Source of the DNA: an uncultured Bacteroidales bacterium
Lineage (GTDB): Bacteria > Bacteroidota > Bacteroidia > Bacteroidales > UBA932
NCBI GenBank assembly: GCA_946185205.1
Contig: CAMHIP010000006.1
Span: 1 to 42,683 of the forward strand
Direction: 5' to 3'
Length of the DNA stretch: 42,683 bases
Positions 8,310 through 14,769 of the stretch are shown piece by piece. Under the pieces are notes generated by a model that searched no databases, was not told where the DNA came from, and saw only the letters and a program-made list of their open reading frames with translations. Both the position numbers and the translations under genes were made by a program. Positions within the stretch are counted from its first letter, which is position 1. Every line of letters begins with the position of its first letter.

Positions 8310-9176
8310 TCAAAGCATGCTCCTGAGCCAGGCCTCGATCAGGGCGACGCGGCGCTCCAGCAGGGCGTAGTCGAGGGTGGCGGGGGTGTCGGTGACCTTG
8401 TTGGTGTGCTCCGTGATGCCGGAGGTGAACATGACGGCGGGGATGCCCGCCTCCAGGAACCAGCGCTGGTCGCTGACCCGCCGGTAGAACATTTCGGTGA
8501 AGGCGCGGCTGCCGTAGTAATCGTAGCTGAGGTCGAGCCGGGGGCCGCGGTTGGCCTCGTCCAGTCCGGGGCGGTAGGTCCCGCCGCCCAGGGCGATGAG
8601 GTAGTCGGGCCGGGCCGGGCGCACGGGGGCGAGGGAGGAGCCGAGCTGGTCCAGGTTGACCATCAGGACGGGCGGATACAAGGTCCGGAACCGCTCCAGG
8701 AAGGCGCGGGAGCCGGCCAGGTCGGCCCCGTGGCCGTCGAAGGCCACGAATACGAGGCCCACTTCGCCGTTGCAGCAGGCGGGCAGGGTGCGCGCCAGGG
8801 CGAGCAGCGCGGCCAGGCCCGAGGCGTTGGCGTCAGCACCCGGGTAGATGCGGCCGCCGAGCGTCCCCAGCCCGTCGGCGTAGGCGCCCACGATGATGTA
8901 GCGGCGGAACCAGCCGGGGGTCACGGCCACGACGTTGTGGCCGGTCCGGCCGCCTGCGGAGAAAGACTGCACCGTGGTCCGCAGCCCGGCGTCGCGCAGC
9001 TGCCGCAGCAGATAGAAGGTGCTTCCCTGCACGCCGGCGGTCCCGAAGCCCCGTCCGGCATGGAGCGAATCGCAGAGGAAATGCACCTCCGCGCGCAGCT
9101 CCGCCTCCCGGTCCTGCCCCCGCAGGGAGACGCAGGCCAGCAGGCCGAAAAAAAGAAAAAAGCGTATCGGTTTCAA
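8310..9176 (-). CDS. M28-like peptidase fold, catalytic residues degenerate
   Basis: 288 residues. The N-terminus is hydrophobic (MKPIRFFLFFGLLACVSLRGQ): either a signal peptide cut near RG-Q or a lipoprotein with Cys15. The order of M28 landmarks is clear: IIVGAYADGLG (about 94-104), PGADANASG (112-120), FVAFDGHGADLAGS (143-156), MVNLDQLGS (172-180) and MFTSGITEHTNKVTDT (249-264). However, the expected zinc His is Y99, the usual Glu-Glu pair is H149-G150 and the second Asp of the DD pair is A116. D101, D115, D176 and H257 remain. It is therefore probably not a standard dizinc aminopeptidase and may be a non-catalytic or altered relative. It heads the minus-strand operon with msbA. Confidence 0.75.
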   Translation of the reverse strand: MKPIRFFLFFGLLACVSLRGQDREAELRAEVHFLCDSLHAGRGFGTAGVQGSTFYLLRQLRDAGLRTTVQSFSAGGRTGHNVVAVTPGWFRRYIIVGAYADGLGTLGGRIYPGADANASGLAALLALARTLPACCNGEVGLVFVAFDGHGADLAGSRAFLERFRTLYPPVLMVNLDQLGSSLAPVRPARPDYLIALGGGTYRPGLDEANRGPRLDLSYDYYGSRAFTEMFYRRVSDQRWFLEAGIPAVMFTSGITEHTNKVTDTPATLDYALLERRVALIEAWLRSML

Positions 9177-9195
9177 TTCGGGTCCGATAATTGAT

Positions 9196-9211
9196 TATCT
9201 TTGCAAAGGTA
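9196..9211. promoter_or_regulatory. Palindromic face-to-face -7 boxes between M28-like and TPR genes
   Basis: TATCTTTGCAAAGGTA contains TATCTTTG on the plus strand (9196-9203) and TACCTTTG on the minus strand (9211-9204). The plus box lies 8 nt before the ATG at 9212 of the TPR gene. The minus box lies 27 nt before the start of the M28-like gene. The two RNA polymerase footprints would overlap completely, so the genes may compete for initiation. -33 boxes are weak on both strands. Confidence 0.6.
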
Positions 9212-11194
9212 ATGAAAAAGTTTCTGCTGACCATAGCCGCGCTCCTTCTCGGAGCGACTTTTGCGCTCGCCCAGTATGACAAGGATGTCTTCATGTGGCG
9301 GGGCCGGCAGGCGCTTTCGGACGGCAAATATGCCCTGGCCATCGAGAATTTCAACGTCCTGTCGCGCCTGGACACGGCCAACTACTGGAGTTTCTTCTTC
9401 CGCGGGATCGCGAAATACAACCTGGGCGACCTGCGCGGCGCGCAGAACGATTTCAACACCTCGGTGCGCCTCAACCCCGTTTTTACCAACGGCTACCACT
9501 ACCGTGCGATCACGGAGAGCCGCTTCGGCGACTACGACGCCGCCTTCCGCGACTTCGACCGGGCGCTGGAGCTCCGCCCCGGGCAGCTCGGCGTCTATTT
9601 CTCGCGCGGTGTGGCCCATTTCCTCGCGCAGAAGTTCGACGAGGCCGTCTCCGACTTCAACTACTACATCCGCAAGGAGCCGGGCGATCCGGCCGCGTTC
9701 CTCAACCGGGGCGCGTGCTACCTGTTCCTCGCCGACACGACCCGGGCGCTGGAGGACTACAACCGGGCCATCCGGCTCGACCGCCTGGAGCCGGAGGGCT
9801 TCGTGCGGCGGGCGCGGGTCTATGCTTCGCAGAAGCGTTACGACGAGGCGGTGGAGGACCTGGACCGGGCCATCAGCCTGGACAAGGAGAACACCTTCGC
9901 CTACTTCAACCGGGCGCTGATCTATTATGAGCAACGCCGCTACAACGAGGCCGTGGCCGACCTGGACACCGTGCTGGAGCACGAGCCCGGCAATGCCCTG
10001 ACCCTCTACAACCGGGCGCTGATCTATGCCCAGGTGGGCGCCTTCGAGCAGGCGCTCGCCGACATGGACCGGGTGATCAACATCAATCCCGGCAACGTCC
10101 TCGCACACTACAACCGGGCGGCCGTCTTCGTGGAGATGGGCCGCTGGCAGGACGCACTCGAGGACTACAACAAGTCCATCGAACTGTATCCCGATTTCGC
10201 GAAGGCCTACCTGAACCGCTCCTATGTGGAGAATATGCTCGGGCGCACGCGCGAATCCCGGGCGGACTACCAGACCGCCCAGCAGAAGGTGCGCGACTAC
10301 CGGGCGCGCAGCGGGGAGGCATCCTTCGCAGACACCACCCGCCAGTACAGTTCGCTGCTGGCGCTGGACGCCGACTTCGCGAAGAAGGACTTCGACAACG
10401 AACTGCTGCAGCACCGCGACATCGACATCCGCCTGCGCCCGCTCTATCGCTTCAGCCTGGCGGCCGAGAAGGAGAACCGCAACGTGGCGCTCTCGCGCCG
10501 CTATGAGAACGCACTGATAGACAGATTCATAGATGCCGCGCCGACGCCCATCTCCCTGGGCAATGCGCCGAGCACCGGCACCGAGAATTATCTCTTCACG
10601 GCCCATGCCGAGGAGTATTTCGTCAAGGGCCTGCAGGAGCTCCAGCGCAAGCAGTTCAACTCGGCGCTCAGCTGGTTCGACAAGGCCGTGGGAGCGGCGG
10701 AAGAAGATGACGACCGCGACCGTTATGCCCGTTACTACAAGGCGTTCTATCTGATGAACCGGGGTGTGCTGAAGGCGGAGATGATCGACTTCATCGCTTC
10801 CCTGGAAGGCAGCGTGCAGACCCTCTCGATGGATACCGAAGGCTCCACGCGCGCCCGTGTCAGCGACCGCGTGGCACGCACCTACGACTACTCCGAAGCC
10901 ATCGCCGACATCCGGGAGGCGCTTTCGATCCTGCCCGACATCCCGTACCTGTATTTCGACCTGGGCAATCTGGAGTGCCTGTCCTCGAACTTCGTCGAGG
11001 CGCTCGAGAACTACGACATGGCCATCAAGCTCTACCCGGGGATGGGCGACGCCTATTTCAACCGCGGCCTCGTGCTCATCTACCTCAAGGACAAGGAGAA
11101 GGGCTGTATCGACCTGTCGCGCGCCGGCGAGCTCGGCGTGGCCGATTCCTACAGCGTGATCTCCAAATACTGCTCGGAGGATGAAAACAATTAA
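9212..11194 (+). CDS. Exported TPR-repeat protein
   Basis: 660 residues starting at the ATG at 9212; an in-frame TTG at 9191 is rejected because it would overlap the promoter box and precede the signal peptide MKKFLLTIAALLLGATFALAQ. Residues about 25-355 are a run of roughly ten TPR units of 34 residues, with recurring YNRAL/FNRAL and P-G-N/P-x-F helix junctions. A less regular region (about 360-480) follows, then further TPRs to the C-terminus. TPR arrays bind proteins, so it is likely a periplasmic or outer-membrane-associated scaffold. No enzymatic domain is seen. Its end overlaps the metallo-beta-lactamase-fold gene by 14 bp, implying coupled translation. Confidence 0.85.
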   Translation: MKKFLLTIAALLLGATFALAQYDKDVFMWRGRQALSDGKYALAIENFNVLSRLDTANYWSFFFRGIAKYNLGDLRGAQNDFNTSVRLNPVFTNGYHYRAITESRFGDYDAAFRDFDRALELRPGQLGVYFSRGVAHFLAQKFDEAVSDFNYYIRKEPGDPAAFLNRGACYLFLADTTRALEDYNRAIRLDRLEPEGFVRRARVYASQKRYDEAVEDLDRAISLDKENTFAYFNRALIYYEQRRYNEAVADLDTVLEHEPGNALTLYNRALIYAQVGAFEQALADMDRVININPGNVLAHYNRAAVFVEMGRWQDALEDYNKSIELYPDFAKAYLNRSYVENMLGRTRESRADYQTAQQKVRDYRARSGEASFADTTRQYSSLLALDADFAKKDFDNELLQHRDIDIRLRPLYRFSLAAEKENRNVALSRRYENALIDRFIDAAPTPISLGNAPSTGTENYLFTAHAEEYFVKGLQELQRKQFNSALSWFDKAVGAAEEDDDRDRYARYYKAFYLMNRGVLKAEMIDFIASLEGSVQTLSMDTEGSTRARVSDRVARTYDYSEAIADIREALSILPDIPYLYFDLGNLECLSSNFVEALENYDMAIKLYPGMGDAYFNRGLVLIYLKDKEKGCIDLSRAGELGVADSYSVISKYCSEDENN

Positions 11195-12020
11195 GTTCAA
11201 GTCTTTCTCTTCCGGCAGCTGCGGCAACTGCTATTTCCTGGGTATTTTCAACGAGATCGAAGCCTGCGAGGCGGGCGTGCTGATCGATGCGGGCTTCAGC
11301 CCGCGGCGTCTCAAGAAGGAACTGGAGCGCGAGGGACTTTGCTTCGACGATTTCGCGGGGCTGCTCATCACCCACGACCACAACGACCACATCCGTTCGC
11401 TGGGCTCCTATTGCAAGCATGTCCGCAAGCCGGTCTGGACGCCGCCCGAGCTCTCCGGCGCCCTCTCGCGCCATTTCATCACGGGAGAGTATTACGGCCC
11501 CTGCCGGCGCGTCCTCGGACCGGGCTGGAACGAGATCGTGCCCGGGCGGATCCGGGTGCAGTATTTCAACGTGCCCCACGACGCCTCCTTTACCTGTGGC
11601 TACGCCCTGATGCTGGACGATTATAAGTTCGTGATCATGACCGACATCGGACGGATGGTGCCGCAGGCGCTCGCGTTTGCCCGGCAGGCCGATACCGTGG
11701 TGATCGAGTCCAACTACGACCTGGAGATGCTCCGGCACGGGCCCTATCCCAAAGACCTGCAGGACCGCATCTGCGGCGGCCACGGCCACCTGTCCAACGT
11801 CGAGTGCGCGCAGGCCCTGCGCGAGTTCGTCCATCCGGGGCTGCGCAACATCTTCCTGTGTCATCTCTCCGAGCACAACAATACGCCGGAGCTGGCTTTA
11901 AAAACCAGTTCCGACGTATTGCGTGAACTCTATACCCCCTCAGGGGGGATGGCAGACGGGCGGATCCCGCGGCTGTGCCCCCTGCCGCGGATGACGCCCT
12001 CGCCGATGTTTGTCCTGTAA
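11181..12020 (+). CDS. WalJ/YycJ-like metallo-beta-lactamase-fold hydrolase
   Basis: 279 residues, cytoplasmic. It opens with SFSSGSCGNCYFL, typical of YycJ/WalJ-type proteins, and has the metal motif T64-H-D-H-N-D-H70 (HxHxDH), with later ligands expected in YFNVPHDAS, VIMTDIGRM and CHLSEHNN. The family contains double-strand DNA 5'-3' exonucleases and is near-universal in Bacteroidota. The start at 11181 lies inside the TPR gene's last codons. The C-terminal stretch TPSGGMADGRIPR, encoded by 11931-11970, lies next to a GC-rich hairpin sequence that shares a 10-mer with the palindromic element in the ABC-F gene (see findings). Function as a nuclease is inferred from the family. Confidence 0.82.
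   Translation: MKTIKFKSFSSGSCGNCYFLGIFNEIEACEAGVLIDAGFSPRRLKKELEREGLCFDDFAGLLITHDHNDHIRSLGSYCKHVRKPVWTPPELSGALSRHFITGEYYGPCRRVLGPGWNEIVPGRIRVQYFNVPHDASFTCGYALMLDDYKFVIMTDIGRMVPQALAFARQADTVVIESNYDLEMLRHGPYPKDLQDRICGGHGHLSNVECAQALREFVHPGLRNIFLCHLSEHNNTPELALKTSSDVLRELYTPSGGMADGRIPRLCPLPRMTPSPMFVL
11935..11960. repeat. Possible fragment of a dispersed GC-rich repeat
   Basis: CCCCCT followed by a GGGGGG run forms a 5-bp hairpin, and GGCAGACGGG (11951-11960) is identical to part of the terminal repeat of the palindromic element at 34836-34845. In both places CCCCCT lies just upstream. It is read through in frame in the hydrolase gene. One shared 10-mer in GC-rich DNA is only suggestive. Confidence 0.3.
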
Positions 12021-12028
12021 AAATTTAT

Positions 12029-12036
12029 TATATTTG
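12029..12036 (+). promoter_or_regulatory. -7 box (TATATTTG) for pgi
   Basis: TATATTTG ends 40 nt before the pgi ATG at 12077, with TTTG at 12009-12012 as a possible -33 box (16-nt spacing, slightly short). The leader 12037-12076 shows no strong fold. Confidence 0.6.
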
Positions 12037-12076
12037 TAAGTTGTTACTACGACGCAAACAATTATTCAATACAATT

Positions 12077-13405
12077 ATGGTCAAGGTCAATGTAGGAGGC
12101 TGCAGCTCCTTTGTCAAAGATGCAGAGTATCAGAAGTATGTCCAGAAGGCGCTCGATGCATTCGACGTGCTCGACAGCGAAAGCGGCGCCGGCAATGATT
12201 TCCTCGGCTGGAAGACCCTTCCGGTCGATATCCCGGAATCCCTGATCGCCGACTGCGAGGCCATCCGCGACGACTGGTCCGCCAAGGGGGTCGATCTGGT
12301 GGTCGTGATCGGCATCGGCGGCAGTTATCTGGGTGCGCGCTGCGCCATCGAGGCCCTTTCGCACGGATTCGTGCGCAAGCCGGGCGTGCCGCAGATCGTC
12401 TTCGCCGGCAACAACCTGTCCGAGGACTATCTCGCCGAGCTGATGGATCTGGCCCGCACGCGCAACACCGCCTGCGTGGTGATCTCCAAGTCCGGCACCA
12501 CCACGGAGCCCGCCGTGGCCTTCCGCATTGTCAAGGAATACATCGAGAAGACCTACGGCAAGGCCGAGGCCGCGGTCCGCATCGTCGCCATCACCGACGC
12601 GAAGAAGGGCGCCCTCAAGACCCTCGCCACCCAGGAAGGCTACAAGACCTTCGTCGTGCCCGACAACGTGGGCGGCCGCTACAGCGTGCTGACCCCGGTG
12701 GGCATCCTCCCCATCGTCCTCGCCGGTTTCGACATGCGCGCCATGCTCAAGGGTGCCGCCGAGGAGCGCGAGGCCCTGCTGGTCAAGTCCGCCGACAACG
12801 GCGCCGTGCAGTACGCCGCCATGCGCAACCTGCTTTACAGGGAGCTGGGCAAGAAGGTGGAGATCCTCGTGACCTTCAACCCCAAGCTCCAGTATCTGGG
12901 CGAGTGGTGGAAGCAGCTCTACGGCGAGTCCGAGGGCAAGGAGGGCCGGGGCATCTTCCCCGCTTCCGTCGTGTGCACGACGGACCTGCACTCCATGGGA
13001 CAGTTCATCCAGGAGGGTGACCGCGTGATGTTTGAGACCACGGTGACCGTGGAGAACGCCGCCCGCGAGGTGGTGATCGGCTCGGACGAACAGAACCTCG
13101 ACCAGCTCAACTACCTGGCCGGCCAGCGCGTGGAGCACTGCAACAAGATGGCCCAGCTGGGCACCAAGCTCGCCCACATCGACGGCGGCGTGCCGCAGAT
13201 GGAGGTGAGCGTGGAGAAGCTGGACGAAGCCAGCCTCGGCGCCCTGTTCTATTTCTTCGAGTTCGCCTGCGGCATCAGCGCCTACGTGCTCGGCATCAAT
13301 CCGTTCAACCAGCCGGGCGTGGAAGCCTACAAGAAGAACATGTTCGCGCTGCTGCGCAAACCCGGCTACGAGAAGCAGACGGAGGAGATCCTGAAGCGCA
13401 TCTAG
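12077..13405 (+). CDS. pgi: Glucose-6-phosphate isomerase
   Basis: 442 residues, the short form usual in Bacteroidota and Firmicutes. It interconverts glucose-6-phosphate and fructose-6-phosphate in the cytoplasm. Visible signatures are VVVIGIGGSYLGARCAIEAL, the phosphate-binding VISKSGTTTEPAVAFR, and near the C-terminus GINPFNQPGVEAYKKNM, which contains the conserved Gln and Lys region. The ATG at 12077 is chosen over upstream in-frame codons because it follows the promoter box and starts at the conserved N-terminus (MVKVNVGGCSSF). It is monocistronic. Its TAG shares the CTAG at 13402-13405 with the stop of the opposing lipoprotein gene. Confidence 0.96.
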   Translation: MVKVNVGGCSSFVKDAEYQKYVQKALDAFDVLDSESGAGNDFLGWKTLPVDIPESLIADCEAIRDDWSAKGVDLVVVIGIGGSYLGARCAIEALSHGFVRKPGVPQIVFAGNNLSEDYLAELMDLARTRNTACVVISKSGTTTEPAVAFRIVKEYIEKTYGKAEAAVRIVAITDAKKGALKTLATQEGYKTFVVPDNVGGRYSVLTPVGILPIVLAGFDMRAMLKGAAEEREALLVKSADNGAVQYAAMRNLLYRELGKKVEILVTFNPKLQYLGEWWKQLYGESEGKEGRGIFPASVVCTTDLHSMGQFIQEGDRVMFETTVTVENAAREVVIGSDEQNLDQLNYLAGQRVEHCNKMAQLGTKLAHIDGGVPQMEVSVEKLDEASLGALFYFFEFACGISAYVLGINPFNQPGVEAYKKNMFALLRKPGYEKQTEEILKRI

Positions 13406-14466
13406 TCGAAGAACCGATATTCCGAGGGGGCCTTGAGTCCGGGTATGCCATAATACGCGGACACGAGGTCCCCTCGGATGTATAGTTTCCGGCCCAGCAG
13501 CTCCGGGTGGTCCTGCAGGTTGAGCGCGTCGCGGAGCGCACCCGATTTCAGTTCGACCGACAGGCAGTAGTCGGGGTCGGTCGTCGAGACGCGGGTGCCG
13601 AGGACGAGGTTGGTGTTTTTCCCGAAAGGGGGCGTGAAGCTGAATTTCCGCGTATTGGTGGCGACGCCCACGACGTAGCCCTGCACCCAGACGCCGGTCT
13701 CGCCTATATGCTGCCGGGCCTGCGTGATGTCATAGGCGCCGTCCGGTTCGCCGGCGTCCTGTCCGCCCACGGTGAAACGGTCGCTGAGCCAGGTGCGCGC
13801 CGTGTCCAGCCGGATGTCGATCCCGCCCGAGCGCGTGCCGATGTTGGCGCTGAGGCGGACGGCGAGGATCTGGCAGGCCTCCAGCGTGCGGGTGAACAGG
13901 GTCTGCCGGTAGCCGCCGTCGTCGAGCCGGACCGAGACGGGGCCGGGCCGGAAGAAGGCGGTGCGCGTCTCGCCGGCGGCATAGGGCAGTTCGCCGCCGG
14001 GGCCCTGCAGGGACAGTTCCCCGGCCGGGAAGGCGCTCCGGAAGGAGTCGTCTATCTCCAACCGCAGTCCGCTGTTGAGCTGGCGGCAGCCGAGGGTCAC
14101 GGACACGTTGCCGGCATCCGGCACGGCGACGATCTGCGTGTCGCCCCATTGGGGACAGTCGAAGGCGGGGGCGTCGAACGGGGCGGAGACGGCGCTGACC
14201 GTGTAGTTCCCGGCCGGGACGGGCAGTTCGTCCGGGAAACGCGCGTACTCCTCTTCATAGACGACCAGCCCGGCGCCGTTGGTGACCGTGATCAGGAACT
14301 CCGCCACGTCGGGGAAGCCGTTCTGGGCGCGGGTCGAGGGCGGACCGGGTTCGGGCAGGCGGACGATCAGGGTGCCGGTCCCGGCGGGACGGAAGAGGTC
14401 CTGGCAGGACACGGGGAGCAACAGGAGGGCGGCCAGGGCCGCGAGCTGCGGGAGGATGGTTTTCAT
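13402..14466 (-). CDS. DUF4493/DUF6359 surface lipoprotein
   Basis: 354 residues from the ATG at 14466; a longer frame to 14625 is rejected because its extra 53 residues come from AT-rich intergenic DNA and precede a lipoprotein signal (MKTILPQLAALAALLLLPVSCQD, Cys22). Residues about 28-110 (GTLIVRLPEP... FLITVTNGAGLVVYEEEYARFPDELPVPAGNYTVSA, read as separate blocks) match DUF4493. The C-terminal 110 residues, with VWVQGYVVGVATNT, LSVELKSGALRDALNLQDHP and LYIRGDLVSAYYGIPGLK, match DUF6359, an OB-like domain often fused to other Bacteroidota surface modules. No enzyme activity is apparent. A role in surface adhesion or binding is a guess. No consensus promoter box was found upstream. Confidence 0.75.
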   Translation of the reverse strand: MKTILPQLAALAALLLLPVSCQDLFRPAGTGTLIVRLPEPGPPSTRAQNGFPDVAEFLITVTNGAGLVVYEEEYARFPDELPVPAGNYTVSAVSAPFDAPAFDCPQWGDTQIVAVPDAGNVSVTLGCRQLNSGLRLEIDDSFRSAFPAGELSLQGPGGELPYAAGETRTAFFRPGPVSVRLDDGGYRQTLFTRTLEACQILAVRLSANIGTRSGGIDIRLDTARTWLSDRFTVGGQDAGEPDGAYDITQARQHIGETGVWVQGYVVGVATNTRKFSFTPPFGKNTNLVLGTRVSTTDPDYCLSVELKSGALRDALNLQDHPELLGRKLYIRGDLVSAYYGIPGLKAPSEYRFFD

Positions 14467-14610
14467 GGCTTCTTTTTTTGCGCCAAGGTGGGAAGAAATC
14501 CGACACACCCCCGTAAGAATCGTATTTTTAACAAAAAGAATTGTGAAATATTTCCGTTTTATCCGAAAGCAAAAGAATAAAAAGGAATTGCTCGCTTTGC
14601 GAAAAAATTC

Positions 14611-14642
14611 ACGGGTCAGTCGCATCCCTGCGACTGACCCGT
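14611..14642. other. Perfect 14-bp hairpin in the 14.5-14.77 kb gap
   Basis: ACGGGTCAGTCGCA (14611-14624) pairs perfectly with 14629-14642 across a TCCC loop. Read leftward it is followed by GAATTTTTTCG, like an intrinsic terminator or attenuator in the leader of the minus-strand lipoprotein gene. Read rightward it precedes CTTAACCTAAACTTAAACT and an ATG at 14664. The 303-bp gap 14467-14769 otherwise holds AT-rich DNA, this hairpin, a small open frame and the M16 promoter box. Confidence 0.6.
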
Positions 14643-14663
14643 TACTTAACCTAAACTTAAACT

Positions 14664-14756
14664 ATGAAAAACTTCGGTGCTAAATTAGAGATTTCCGGTG
14701 AAAAATGCAAATTCTTCTCCGGATTTTTTTCTTATTTTTGTGCGTTAGTTTTTTAG
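14664..14756 (+). CDS. Possible 30-residue leader ORF
   Basis: ATGAAAAACTTCGG opens a 30-codon frame (MKNFGAKLEISGEKCKFF... to TAG at 14754-14756). It follows the A-rich run CTTAACCTAAACTTAAACT, of the kind seen before translated starts in Bacteroidota, and begins 22 nt after the 14-bp hairpin. It overlaps the M16 promoter box at 14733 and a CCGGATTTTTTT stretch, so it may instead be non-coding leader RNA. No homologue is recognised. Confidence 0.2.
   Translation: MKNFGAKLEISGEKCKFFSGFFSYFCALVF
14733..14740 (+). promoter_or_regulatory. -7 box (TATTTTTG) for the M16 peptidase gene
   Basis: TATTTTTG ends 29 nt before the ATG at 14770. It follows a CCGG...CCGGATTTTTTT stretch (about 14695-14730) that resembles a weak terminator. 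No clear -33 box. Confidence 0.55.
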
Positions 14757-14769
14757 TTGCACAGTTGTT

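Noticed and set aside
11935..11947. GC hairpin as a terminator for the WalJ-like gene
   Set aside because: It lies inside the coding frame, has only five pairs and no T-tract follows.
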